This document shows positions 23,093 to 35,793 of a stretch of 64,000 nucleotides of DNA, one piece after another (positions within the stretch are counted from its first letter, which is position 1; each line of letters opens with the position of its first letter). A model generated the notes under the pieces. That model made no database searches and was not told the origin of the DNA. It was given only the letters and a program-made list of their open reading frames with translations. The translations under genes and the position numbers were made by a program. Origin of the DNA: Lates calcarifer (lineage: Eukaryota; Chordata; Actinopteri; Centropomidae); contig NC_066848.1 of assembly GCF_001640805.2 (NCBI RefSeq), forward strand, positions 11,795,896 to 11,859,895, in the 5' to 3' direction.

Positions 23093-25252
23093 ATGCACGG
23101 ATCGCATCTTCTAGTCTTCCTACTATGCTACTGCCTGTCAGGAAGTCACGCCAACCGCGTCTACGTTCACCCCTTCAATCTCTTTGCTGCCGAGAATGTC
23201 AGCTGTGAGACCCTGCAGACCCAGACATCCAAGCCCCTGGAGACACTTCCTGTGGCTTCCCTTGATATTGAAGTCCTGACACCAGACAGCCGGGACCAGT
23301 CAAAACTGAATGCACAGAGGCAGAACATCACAGAGAGGACGGCAGTTCTTGCGGAGCTGTTGAACTCTCTCGGCCTGAGGATGTACCAGGCTCTCAGTAA
23401 CAAGCAGCCCAGCACCAACACCCTCCTCTCTCCAGTCAACATGTACGGATCCCTCGTCACTTTGTACCTGGGAGCTTCCAAGAAGACAGCGAGGCCATTC
23501 CAGGTCTTTGCTTTTGATTTGTTCTCACTGTACAGACAGTTCAAAAAGGGTTTTAGGCAAACAGACCCTGCTGATTCATTACCATTGAAAATGAAGGAAT
23601 GATTGATGCGGTCCTAACCATCTATGTTAAAAAGTAAATCTTTCCCAATTCTCTTCTATCCTTGCAGCTTCTTCTGGGCCTGAGCAGTGACACTGACCGA
23701 GAGGACTGTGTGTCCTTAGTTGATGGACACAAGGTTCTCAAGACTCTTCAGAGCATTAACTCTCTAGTGGATGACGGACCCCAAGATGAAATTACTACCC
23801 AGGTCTGGGCCTTCACTCGCCAGGATGTTCAGCTATCCGAGGACTTTATTCAAGGCACACAGGACTTCTCAGACAAATCGTTCATACGCAGCATGGACTT
23901 CTCCAAACCTCAGGAGGCTGAGCAACTGGTGAACAACTTTGTAGAGAAGACTTCAGACGGGAAGGTGAAGGGCATCTTCAAAGATCTGAACTCTAGCAGT
24001 GACCTCCTGTTCGTTACTTCCTTCAACTTTCAAGGTTTGTTTCTGTTGTTAAGACGTCACTCTCTCTAATTGCTAGAATGATAGCACTAAACCAACTTCC
24101 GAATATTTTTACTGTACCAGTCCAAAAGTGCCAATCAAACATTCTCAGATTTGACTTTGTGCATTGACTCAGATGCTGTCATATCAAACTGAAACACTAC
24201 AAATATCAGAGTTCAAAGTACTATCAACTACTAAACCACCCTGCAGTACCTGACTGTGTTCTCTGGTTGTGTCTGTTTAGGCAACTGGAAGACAGCCTTC
24301 CAGCCAGAGAGGACCTCCTTGCAGGAGTTTCATGTGGATGAAACAACTACAGTGATGGCTCCACTGATGACCCACACGGGTCAGTACCACTACCTGAATG
24401 ATAAGGTAAATCTTAGTTCGGGACAATTGTTTTTTTTTATGCTGATTTGGTGCCTCGCATCTATTTTTGTGTACTGTATAACATAGGTTTGAGCCTGCTG
24501 AAATCTCAGTGACTTAACCAGCCTATAATATTTTCACTGTCAAGGTGCGGCGGTGCACTGTTGTGAAGCTGTCTCTGAGCAAACGGTCCTACATGTTGCT
24601 GGTCCTGCCTCATGAAGGAGCCAACCTCCATGACATAGAGTCAAGGCTGCACACAGACATGTCTGACTGGCACCAGAGCTTTCAAGAAGGGTGAGGATTG
24701 TTTGTTTTTAAAACATTAAATCCAGACCTGGTATCAGTTTTGACTATTGTTCTCCTCACAAGTTGACATAAAATTAAAACATTTTTCATCTTAAAATTAA
24801 ACATATCTTTCCCCCTCACCCACCCAGTCTGTTGGAGCTGTCACTGCCAAAGTTCTCCATGTCTTCTGTGACTGATCTGCATGACCTGCTGACCAACATG
24901 GATCCAGAGATCGAGGCCAAACTGTTGGGCTCCCAGGCTGACTTCAGCCAACTCAGCAACATCAAACCCTTCACTATAGATAAGGTGAACTAAATGAGTG
25001 GTCAGCTTGTCCTATAATGACAACTACTCGCTGTGTATATGTGCATCATCAACAGATTTCCCTGTCTCCTCTCAGGCGGTCAACAAGGTGCTGTTTGAGA
25101 TGTCAGAGGAAGGAGCAGAACCTCAGGACAAGATACAAGAAGCGGGCATCCCTCTGAAACTGTCCATCAACCGGCCTTTCTTCTTCTCTGTCATAGAGGG
25201 AGAGTCTAATGCCATCCTCATGCTGGGCAAGATCACAAATCCTACACTGTAA
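23093..25252 (+). CDS. agt: Angiotensinogen (renin substrate, non-inhibitory serpin), 460 aa
   Basis: Coding exons: 23093-23503, 23668-24034, 24281-24405, 24545-24690, 24828-24984, 25076-25252; 1383 nt including the stop, all junctions GT-AG and in phase. A 20-residue signal peptide (MHGSHLLVFLLCYCLSGSHA) is followed at once by NRVYVHPFNL, the fish-type angiotensin I: Asn1, Val5, Asn9. Renin would cut after this decapeptide; ACE then makes the octapeptide. Mature Cys18, next to the N-V-S glycosylation sequon, and the Cys in DTDREDC are the likely equivalents of the redox-sensitive disulfide of mammalian AGT. The C-terminal half is a serpin fold ending with the signature LSINRPFFFSVIE; the short loop before it suggests no protease inhibition. 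Secreted, chiefly from liver. Intron 1 (21696-23054) shows no other feature. Confidence 0.97.
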
Positions 25253-25755
25253 AGTTACATAGGGTTTAAAACCAACAAAAACCTCTGACATGAAAAATGT
25301 CCAACAGACCCATTCCTTTACGATCTACTCTATCAGCTTAAATTTCCACAGGGGCTGAAATCAATCATTCAACAGACATCTCCTTTAGATCATACCCTTG
25401 CTTTTCCACTGAAATAATGACCACATACAGTACATGAGGAATGAAGCACAACCTCGCTCCAAATGAATCCATCAATATTGAACAATGTTATCTTTCACCA
25501 CCTACCTGATCCTCTCTACAAACTCAGGGAGTCCCTGTTTCAGTATTTATGAAAACCTGTTACTTGAGTTGTTTTCAAGTCGGCTGTTAAAATCCTAATT
25601 TGTTTTTTTCTGTAAAATTTGTTATAGCAGAGTTCTGTACAGTTTTTTTTTCAGTTGAGTAGGTACAGTAACTGTGATTCTCTACATTGAATGACTAAAA
25701 CAGTGTATATTGTAACTAAGAGTTTATTTTTGTTGTTACGATTTGTGATTGCTAA

Positions 25756-25761
25756 AATAAA
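25756..25761 (+). terminator. agt: angiotensinogen polyadenylation signal
   Basis: AATAAA lies 504 nt after the agt stop, followed by T/GT-rich sequence (GTCGTTGTTTTTC) that can serve as the downstream element. It is the only canonical AATAAA seen between the stop and the convergent cog2 3' end. Confidence 0.75.
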
Positions 25762-26011
25762 ACATTTGTTTCCCAATATGCTGTAGTTCACGTGTCGTTG
25801 TTTTTCATCAGGATTTTTGTCAAAGTTTTTACTATTACAGTGCTTCAAACACGTCTTGAATTAGTATCCATCACTAGGTCAAAAGAGTGAAATCATCTGT
25901 AATAACAATTTGTTGTACACAATGGTCAAAATCCTGTGTCTATCTTGGTAGTAGTGAGGGAAAACTACTACACAACCACTCATAGTTACTTCATCACCTT
26001 TTTTTCCCCAG

Positions 26012-26017
26012 TTTATT
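26012..26017 (-). terminator. cog2: Candidate cog2 polyadenylation signal
   Basis: The minus strand reads AATAAA about 475 nt past the cog2 stop. If used, the cog2 and agt transcripts end about 250 bp apart in tail-to-tail arrangement without overlap. A further minus-strand AATAAA near 25718 would make them overlap. Confidence 0.5.
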
Positions 26018-26491
26018 ATGTTAAACATATTATATTATGCAACTTTGATTTTAACAAAAATGTACACATTACACGCTAAAAGATGTCTTTGTGGTAAATC
26101 CTTCACCCAGAAGCAGAAATTAGAAATTAGCTAATATTGTTTGATTACAACCTCTTGGCCATTGTAGAGCAGTGCATATTACCAGCATCCAGCATCAGTC
26201 GTTTTGTAAAAGATTTCAGGGACACAGCACCATGTGGGCCCTCTTGCTCACACTGCCTACAGCACAACCAATGATGATCCAGGCAATAGTTCAAAAAAAA
26301 AAAAAAAAAACTGCTGAGAAGGGATTTCAGTAGTGTCAGTGTCAGTTCTTGTCCTGCATTCTTTGTGCTCTGATCACCATCAACCGTTACCAGACCAGGA
26401 CTTCGACCTTCTTTCCCTTTCCAGGTCTTCAGGAAATCCAGGGATGAGTGCAGCACATTAATGGGTTTTTAGTCACTGTGGGATCAAATTT

Positions 26492-29400
26492 TCACTGGTT
26501 CTGCTCAGCAAGCTCTCGGGCCTCTTTCACAAGGTCCATCAGAGTGGAAAACATGGAGATTTCACTTGGCTGAAGACCCATCTTCTGGATCTGACACAAA
26601 CAGTACAAAGCCACATAAGCAGTTTGTAAATTCAGCAGTATTTGTCTACAGTATACACTCCCTGTGCACTTTATTAGGATCACCATGCTGAGAGCTGGGT
26701 AGGGCTTCCCTTCGCTCTTAAAACAGCCCCAGTTCTTCAATTCTGGATACCACAAGATGTTGGAAACATTCCTTTTAGATTCTGGTCCATGTTGACATGA
26801 CTCACATAATTTCTGCAGATTTGTCAACTGCACATTCATGCTGCCAATCTCCCGCTCTGCCACATCCCAAAGGTGCTCCATTGGATTCAGATCTGGTGAC
26901 TGGGGAGGCCACTAAAATACACTGAACTCATTGTCATGTTTATGAAACGAACTTTTGCTTTGTGACGTGGAGTAACCATTAGAAAATGTTAAATTGTGGC
27001 CATGGTCAGCAGCAACACTGAGATAGGCTGTGGCACCACCAGCCTTGACTACTGAAACAAGGCAGGCTGGGTCCACGGATTCACGCTGTTGACGCCAAAT
27101 TCTGACCCTACCATCTGCATGCCTCAGCAGAAATCCAGATTCATCAGACCAGGCTACATTTCTCCAGTCTTCAACTGTCCAAGTTTTTGGTGAGTTCACT
27201 GAAGCTTCAGATTTCTGTTCTTGGCCAACAGGAGTGGAACCTGACATGGTCCTCTGCCCATCCACCTCAAGGTCTGACATGTTGTGGTTTCTGCTACGTT
27301 TTTCTGCTCTCCCTAGTTGTAGAGAGTGGTTATATGAGGCCATTCTCCTCTGACCTGTCTCACAATCAGGGCATTTCCATCCACAGAACTGCCGCTCAGT
27401 GGACATGTTTTGTTTATTTTGAGTGAACTCTAGAGATTGTTGTGAGTGTGAAAATCTCAGGAAATCAGCAGTTTTATAAATAATTAAACTAGCCCGTCTG
27501 GCACCAATATTTATGGTCAAAGTCACTGAGATCACATTTTTTACCCAATCTGATGACTGATGAGAAAATAAAGTGAAGCTCCTGACCTGTATCTGCATCA
27601 TTTTATGTGTTTTACTGCTCATGATTGGCTGATTGGATAAACACATGGATAAGCAGGTGTTCCTAATAAAGTGCTCAGTAAGTGTATATATGTTTTTCTC
27701 TGAGGAAAGTCCATTGTTAGTCACATATTTAAGTATGTGTCTCCACACGTGTCTGCATAAGTTTGTGTGCTTGTCAAACACCACTGACCTGTTCCCCCAG
27801 ATATTCCACATCCAGTGCCAGCTGAAGACGGATCTTGCTGTCATCTGTGGGTCCACCGTTTGCTCCTGCCGTGGTAGCCGCGGTTGCGCCCTTTCTGGCT
27901 TGCTTCAGTCTCTTCAGACTCTCCTCCATCTTCCTCACTGAGCTCAGCACCTCTGAGATGGTCTCATAGTACCTGAATGCAAACAGTGGACATGTCAAAA
28001 AAGATGGAAGAAATACAACTGTACACTGTAATTTTACTTAAGCATATATGTGATGAGACATTTTAAAATGAAGTTGAGTGACATTTTTTGTTTATACTAA
28101 AGGCATGAGCACATCTATGCACTGGCTGTGGTCAGTACATTTTTCAGCACAGGTATTATCTCTGGGTCTGTTTGTGAGTGTGTAAAAATACCTCTGTGTG
28201 CAGTCAGACAGTGCAATTCGCAGCCACTCTTGTGCTGTAGAGGGGGTGACCAGCCCCGTTGAGTCTGTCAGCAACTGATGCAACGGACGTAAGGCGTTGT
28301 CCATGTACGCTGAAGCACGCGTTGGCAGATCCTACACAGGGAGGAGGAATTCAGACATTATAGGTTTTCACAAAGTTGATGGTGTAAAAAGCAACTTAAT
28401 ACCAGCTGAGAGTTTTTGTTAATACTTAGTGTCACTCTTATCCAAATAAAATGTTGATTTATAAGGAAACATCATATCATAGATGCAGCTTATCACAGTT
28501 CAGCAGCACTTGGAGGTGATATTGGTGGCCACTGGAGGGCAGACAGGATAACTATGAGTGAGCAAGTGAGTGGATGATTGGAGGATATTGAACAGGAAAT
28601 TCTTACTAAAAATCAGTCCAGTCAAAGGACCTTGAACTGCAATTTCCAGATATTAAGCTCAGTGACTGCGTTACTTTCTGGAGCAAAAGAAATCTCTTAA
28701 TGTGTGCCCAACCTTATACTGAAACATCATTTAAGTTCACTGATTGGCTCAATTTTAGAGCCAATAATATTCAAATACTCCAGTGGCATTTGTTTGAATG
28801 CCATTCATGCACTAACATGCATCATCCCTCCAGGTTTCATCATTTCAAGTCTGACCAATCAGAGCATTTCAAATGTGAAATTCTGACCTTTAATTATACA
28901 TAGTATATCCCTCAGAAATGTAAATGCCATAACGCAGTTCCAAGTGCATTAGCCCTCCAAGGGATGTTATGTGATTGGTCGATATTATATGATGAAATAC
29001 AGGAAAAATGCGTACATGTGCATGTTTGCAGCTTCACTAACCTTGTTAGTCCTGCGGTAGAGTCGTGGAACCTCAGAGGCACTCTTCAGGAAGCGGCAGC
29101 AGCGTTCAGTCAGATGCTGGGTCATCCTGGTGCTCAGAGTGGGAATGCTACTTGACAGGCAAGCCTTGGAGTCAGCTAGAGCATCTGACATAGAAGAGAG
29201 CACCAGTAAATGAAATGAAGTACACATAGCCTGAGCTACCATTATGCTAAAATAATAATACTTTGTGATTAGGACTTTGTCAATTAAGATGTCATGCTCA
29301 ATAGCCTGTTGGGGGTTTTGAATGTTTTGATTTTTTAAAATGAACAATGACATTTAGGACTGCATGACTATGTGTCCACTTAGCATGCATTATAATTAAG

Positions 29401-32400
29401 ACCACAGCTGATACTGTGCTGACAGATAATCCCAAAAAACTTAAACGATTCTGATCTATCCTCATGTTTTCCTCCTCATTTACTTACAAATATTACTTAC
29501 TGCAGCTTACCTTCCACAATTGCAAAGTTTTTGAATCCGATAGCTTCTAAACGCTGCCTGACCATTTCTGACAACTCAGGGATCTGAGAGAAAGATAAGC
29601 CAGCTGTCAGTTTGGAAACATGTAAAAAAAATGGAGAACTAAAACATGAAATAAAAACATTACAAATTACTGTGTAATTTATTTAAATAAACTGGAACTA
29701 AATTTATAAATATATGTATTTATTTTATGTGTGTGTGTGTGTGTGTGTGTGTGCACCTGCTCCTGCAGCTTCTGGATGTCAGCGGCAATGTAGACCAGTT
29801 GTTTGGTGGACAGGGAGGCAGGACTCCCACTCTCGCTGCCACCATCATCCAATGAAGTTCGGCTGGAGGTGGAGGAGGCTGAGCTGGGCAGAGGCCTGGT
29901 TGGCTCTTTCGTCACCTCAGGGGATGGAGTCTTAGTCAAAACCTGAGCAGACACAGATAGAGATGAGAATAGAGACCAACTAACAGCAGCATGGCCAATC
30001 ATTTGCATACTGCTTTGTTGGAACTACTGCTTTTAAAAATAATCTTTATATCATTATAGTTCTCCTCCGGTCTATTTAAGACTACCTCATTGAGAAACTT
30101 GGCATATCGTGAGTAGAGCTGCAGAGTGAGCTTCCAGAAGCGATGGGCCAGAGGTGACAGGTAGACCTTGTCTGACCAGCACCTCACTAGACAGGACCAC
30201 AACACCTCAGACACCTGCAGGTGGTACGCACTGCCAGCTGGACATGAAGAGACACAGACACACCGTTACTGTGAGTAAAGTGTTCACAAAGGGTCCACAC
30301 TAACATTCATGATAGAAAATATATTCCTACCTGGTGCAGCCTCTAGGCCATCACTTATGGCATTCTCTAGACTTCCTGCTATTTCCTTGTACCTAAAAAA
30401 ACAAGGAAAGACATACAGAGAACAAAACAATCAATGTGTTATCAGCTTATTTCTTGCATCAGCTCTGATATGCACATGCTCATGACGTGAAACAACTCTG
30501 TGTGTATTGGAAATTATGGACTTTCCACTGAAGCCGAACTGTGCAGGTTTGTTTTGTGAAATGAGGACACTCTAATCTTTGTCTTGGCGTGCAACGATGA
30601 ATGCGTGTATTGTGTACTTTACAGTGTATGTGTGTGTTTGTTGGGACGAGACAAACAGTAGACAACTTCTTTACTTTTTCACACAGATCAATGACCATTC
30701 AGTCAAGGTCCAGTGTCACGTTTGTGGGCTACATTTAGTAATACACTGATCCTCAGTTTACATTTTGCTTCCAGTCATCATTCTGCATGAAACTCACACT
30801 GACAAGCAGTTTTCCAGATTCCTATAATACTCAACTCAACTTTTGAATGTCTGCCCACTTGTCTTTTTCCCCTAAAAAATGCTGACAGGCTGCAATTTTA
30901 ATCAAAGCTTGTCTCTTGAGTCCATAAAGCAAGACCAGTCAATTCTTCAAAATACATGCTGCGCAGAAATCACACCTTCACCAACGTCTGACCGTATTTA
31001 TTTGAGCTGAAATGTCTAAATTTAAAAGATTAAAGCACATCTATTCTCTGCTGCAAGCAAGTAAAACAATGTAATAATAGAGTATGTATTTTAAACATTC
31101 TAAAACAAAATATTCATTACCTTGAAGGAATAGTTTGACATTCTGGGAAATAAGCTTAGCTGCTTTCCTGCTGAAAGGTGAGAAGCCCGACACCACTCTC
31201 ATATCTAAATGTGAATGCAAGTCTACACCCAGGCGATGGTTAGCTTTGTTAGCATTAAGACTGGACACAGGAGCAAAGATAACAAAATCTGCCTATCATC
31301 CCCTCTAAAGCTTGATAAGTAACATGTTGTATCTTGTCTGTTTAATCTGTACAAAAAAGCACAAAAATGATTCATTGTAGTTTTACAGGTGGTTACGTGT
31401 GGGACTGTTTCTTGACCAGGCTCAGAGTCTCCCTGAAGTTTCCACTGGTTGTCTGGCAACCAAGTATACAACACATATCATACTACCAACATGTTTAAGG
31501 CTGACACCTGTACTTAACAAAATGTTCAATATGCAACAGAAAGAGACACAGATTGTATACTGTGCATAGAATAAGCTACAGGATATCATATGTAGAGTAT
31601 AAATTGAATTGAGGTAATACACACCGTAGCTGAAAGTAGACAGGCAGGTTCCATTTGTTGTGGAAGCTGGTATATGAAGGATGTACTCTCAGTCTCTTCA
31701 CACTCGCCTGCGAGCTGCACTGACGCTCAAACCTCCGCACAAACTCCATACTCACGCTGTAGCGCTAGAAAAGAAGACAGAGTCTACTCAGTTTTACACT
31801 GCCTTAAGTGACTGTATACAAAACGCAAAACTTTTTTCAAAGTGAGTGCATACACACACCAACCGTGTCACTGTGACTGTACCTCAAAGAATATGTCAGG
31901 GTTTCCGGGGTTGAAGAGGTAGGCCAACCTTTCTTCTATTCCTTTGATCATCTCTGGCCACACAGAGTTCACCAGGAAATCATAGCCTGGCACTATGTCA
32001 GCTTTGTCACTGAGGAGAAAGGGAACATTGGCGCATAAAAATATACTGTGATACTTTCTACACTTGGACACTACTTCAGCCATGGATGGATTTTACGTGC
32101 ACAAAAGAGCAGTAGCTGTTATTTTTGAAAAAATCTCTGAAGCCCACTAGACATTATGAAGCTGACGCTCTTTATGACAGAACATTTTCAAATCTCTTGA
32201 GCATGATGATTATGTGAATGTATTAATAAAACAAAATAAGCAAACATCAAAGTGCGGAAAGATCACACAGCCCGGTCAATATTCTGTATGCACAACAGAA
32301 CTAATTGATATGTGATCATGCAGATTAATACCACATGAATACCTGGATATGGCTCCTCCAGTCACCTCTCTTAGCAGTCTACAGTGATGAGGAACAAACT

Positions 32401-35400
32401 CCAGCAGTCTAGAGTACATCAACTGAAGACCATTTGGACTGGACTTCACCACCTCTTCAACTATAACCTAAAAGAATGAGAGGAGAGAGATGAGATTTCT
32501 AGCTGCTGATCTATAAACTATAGCCTATTATAGCAGGATATGCTGGAATTTGCTGACATTCAGTTTAAGAAGCTGAGCATTTACATAGTACAGCCTCTTA
32601 CTATATTAATTATGAACTAGTGAAGCTGCCTCCCTGGTCATGTAGTTTTTTTAGCCTGTATAAGGCTAATTACAAGTGACTCACCAACTTAACATATCAC
32701 AGTTAAAACAAAAAAATGCTTGGAAAAAGTCTAATTAATTTATGTCCTCAAATAGCTGAAAGGCCCTAGGATCTACAGTATATCAACACATGTGCTGAAT
32801 GTTTACCTGGTCCATGTATGGTTTGACCAGCACCTGTCCCACCAGGGCCTCAGCATCTCGGGTCTTGTCTATGGTGGCATACGTCCTCAGGCAGTGACGC
32901 ACCATGTCCACATTGGATGTTTGCAGACCCTCGATCAGCAGGCCCTCTAGAGACTGCTGCAGCATGGATGTGATCCCTGCGATACGCTGGCAGAGGATGA
33001 AACTTTGTCACATACACAGTTTCAAAAATGAGTACCAAAAGTATTTTATTCTACCAAATGAAACATCTATCAGTGTGTGAGGATCAAATATTTTGAGGAT
33101 AATTTCTGTATAGTCAGTGCATCAATGTTTTTTTCCCATAACTGAGGTGCCCTTGGGCACTACCAAGAAGGTTCACACAGAGGCTGATTATCTTTGATTA
33201 TCAGGACTGATGGATTGACAAAGGAGCAGCCAGGCAGAAAAACTGTTAGACTAACTGAGTGGCTATTGATTAATCAGCCGTCTGACTGATTGACCATTAA
33301 CACTTACAGGTCTGACTTTGTCCAGCAGGGGCATGCCTTTGCTTTGTACGGCGTGGAACTGCAGCTGGTTGAATTCTGTAGCTATTCTCTCCAGGATCTG
33401 ACCTGCTAACAAAGGACTGTACACAGACAGACAAACATGAAGTCACTCAGAACAGAAATATAGTTTTCCACACTGCAGCTCCTGACAACGATAGATACAT
33501 AAATTTATAACCAGGATCTTCTCTAGTTAATTTAATTTGTACATGGATGGACATCCTACTTGCCATACCTGTTTAGACTAGACATTGAAAGGCAAATATT
33601 TAAACTGACATTACTTGGTAAATAACCCGCCCATATTCAATGACAGGTTAGCTACTAACTGAAGCCAGTGAGTTTGTTAACATGTCAGTTCCCCACCTGC
33701 TGATTTCCAGAGCGCTGGATTCCTTGGAGTTCTGTGAGTGGAGGATCTTCTCAATCTTCTCCACTGAGCGCACCACCTGGATTAGCCTTAATACACACAC
33801 CTGATGGATGGTGACAGTTAAAAAGAAGGCAATAATTAATTGAAATCATCCCACAAAAAAGACAACTGTTCAACTATCTGAAAACTAGCAATGGTATGTA
33901 ATAATTAAAAAACAGGTTAAGCATGACTGCCACAGAGGATTGTAAAGGTGAGTGTAAAACATATTTAATGGTGTATAAAAAATGTGACAAAATGATATCA
34001 ATTGACAGGAAGATGGGGAACCAAACCTTTTTTTTCTGCAGATCTTCTTGCTTGGACAGCTGGTTGTCTATGGCCTGAATCACTTCACTCACACATAACC
34101 GTAGGCTCTGCAACAGACAACAGTCAGCAACATGCATAAAGCTTCTGCAGCTGGAATGAATTATAAAGACTTACAGTATACTTAATCAGGCCACATACCA
34201 TAACCTCTTCTCGTAACTGTCCCAAAGGCACAGAGAGCTGATTGAGGGCTTTGTCCATCCCCACCTGAGACAAGGGAGCAGAGGTCTGAGATTAGAAACA
34301 GTCTACCCTCACACTATTAGACTAACTTTTAAAAATAAAAACTGTGTCATGCATTCCCATAAATATTTCAAGAGCATATTAAGAGCCAAAGAGTAGTTAA
34401 TTTTTGAGGGAGATAGTGATACTTAAGAAGAATAAAATTCATTAATAATCAGCCATTATTCCTCTTCTTTTGACATATAAAATAAACAAATACTTAGTGA
34501 TAGATATGCCTTTCTATGGATATTTTACAACTGAGCAATGAACTCTGTTATCAAAGATGACAGTAACATTTAATATATGAGATAACTTTTTCCTAGGTTT
34601 GAACACACAAAACAATAGTTGCTGCTGATAAAACTGGTTTATAGTTTGGGCTTTACAGCATACAACAATCAACTAATGATAATCTTCATTATCAATTAAT
34701 CTGGAGATTATTTTTTCTCATAATAAATTACTTACATTTTTTATATAAAATGCCAGAAACCAGTGAAAATGACCAGGTGGTGATCCAGTGGTCCAATTCA
34801 AAGATCAAGCATCAAATCCTAATGTCTGAGAGTAAATATTTGACATTTTTGCTTTAAAATGACTAAAATTATTATTTGATCAGCCAATAGATTGATTTTC
34901 AGTCAAGTGCCTAAATGATTAATCAAATAATCACTGAAGCTCTCTCTATATATATATGAATATTTTAGCTGTGATCCATTGACCCAATTCATAATAAGGG
35001 TTAATCTTGCCTTTTACACATTATGAGACAATCCATCTAAATAGACCTGGACACTGATTTCTGGCTGGATCATGGTTATAAAGTTAAAAAATTAGAGCCA
35101 CAGTGGCCGGTAACAGGCATAACATAAATGACAACTGACCAGGTTGGTGGAGAGGTTAACAAAGTCTGCATAGTCCTTGTTGATGAGCTCCACCATGGCT
35201 GTTTTCAGCAGCTTATAGTAGAGCTCCAGGTCCTCTCTCATCTCCTCCAGCTGGACCTGCTTCCGACATTCCGCCACAAACTGGTCAACGTCGAAGTCAT
35301 CCTGCAGACAGAGAGACAGCAACAGGGTACAGACGCATTTAGTGTTGCCAGCCATGCATGCAATAACATCCAGTGTTACTAACACATGAGCAGGTAAAAT

Positions 35401-35793
35401 ATCAGTAAATGTAAACAGAAAATCGATACAGAACACAAACTCAAGTACAATATGAAGCATGAACACATTTTTCCCATTACTAATGTCGTTTGCTATTAAG
35501 GATTAGCGATGCTTCATAGGTTCCTGTTTGACATGACGTTAAAAACAATAGCTATGTCTGTCACTGAAGATTAAGCACTGAAAATAAAGTATCTCTATTC
35601 AATAAAGAGAGGTGTCAGAAAAGGGAGCATCCTGTATGTCCAGCTATTAGCAGTTTACCTTAGCTTAATGCTAACTAGTTTGACAACGTCAGCTGCGGTT
35701 AGTGCGTTACCCAACGTAACGTTAACGGATTCTCACCTTCATAAAAACGTCTTTGTCGAAGCACAGAGACTCTGGGCCCTTCGGCAGGTTCAT
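26492..35793 (-). CDS. cog2: Conserved oligomeric Golgi complex subunit 2, 729 aa
   Basis: Eighteen coding exons: 35793-35737, 35301-35140, 34264-34199, 34107-34027, 33800-33697, 33416-33308, 32986-32807, 32467-32343, 32009-31883, 31764-31625, 30392-30331, 30237-30086, 29942-29757, 29583-29511, 29184-29042, 28331-28192, 27972-27789, 26590-26492. They total 2190 nt, in phase throughout, close to the usual length of about 738 aa. The N-terminus (MNLPKGPESLCFDKDVFMK, then DDFDVDQFVAECR) and a helical region rich in L/Q/E are characteristic of COG2. COG2 belongs to lobe A (COG1-4) of the cytosolic tether that guides retrograde vesicles within the Golgi and so maintains glycosylation enzymes. A Ser-rich, low-complexity stretch is encoded by exon 29942-29757. 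A Tc1-like remnant sits in the last intron. The gene is convergent with agt and divergent from pgbd5. Confidence 0.96.
26654..27686. mobile_element. Tc1/mariner-like transposon remnant in the last cog2 intron
   Basis: Bounded by inverted ends: TACACTCCCTGTGCACTTTA at 26654 and the reverse complement of AATAAAGTGCTCAGTAAGTGTA ending at 27686. TA dinucleotides at both edges fit a TA target. The minus strand between about 27190 and 27010 encodes EDWRNVAWSDESGF and then HADGRVRIWR, the motif around the second catalytic Asp (S-D-E-S) of Tc1-type DD34E transposases. The first and third catalytic regions are missing, so it is dead. The flanking parts match a repeat very common in fish (GATCTGGTGACTGGGGAGGCC at about 26891). 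The host intron still splices around it in the inferred gene model. Confidence 0.7.
29728..29753 (+). repeat. (TG)n microsatellite touching a cog2 splice donor
   Basis: About 13 TG units end two bases before the donor of cog2 exon 29942-29757, so on the transcript the intron starts GTGCACACACAC. Length changes here could affect splice-site use. Confidence 0.85.
31128..31465. mobile_element. Fish interspersed repeat (MITE/SINE-like) in a cog2 intron
   Basis: Starts GAAGGAATAGTTTGACATTC and GGGAAATAAGCTTAGCTGCTT, followed by a CACTCTCATATCTAA segment and TTAGCATTAAGACTGGACACA. This order of motifs is that of a very abundant non-coding repeat of percomorph fish. Its class is not certain from sequence alone. 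Confidence 0.55.
34675..34945. mobile_element. Copy 1 of an ATTAATC-ended fish MITE, in a cog2 intron
   Basis: Contains CATTATCAATTAATCTGGAGATTATTTT near the left end, AAAATGCCAGAAACCAGTGAAAAT internally and a GATTAATCAAATAATCACTG end. The same layout recurs near 46.3 and 54.0 kb in this window. Copies of this element are frequent in teleost introns. Confidence 0.6.

Noticed and set aside
26912..27856. 314-codon minus-strand frame
   Set aside because: Only a short part has transposase similarity; the rest is repeat sequence and intron of cog2. It is not a host gene.
29679..30008. Frames with Thr-His or Val-Cys runs at the GT microsatellites (also near 38.0, 40.9, 49.6, 54.9 and 60.6 kb)
   Set aside because: Translation of dinucleotide repeats; no flanking coding signal beyond the known cog2 exon.
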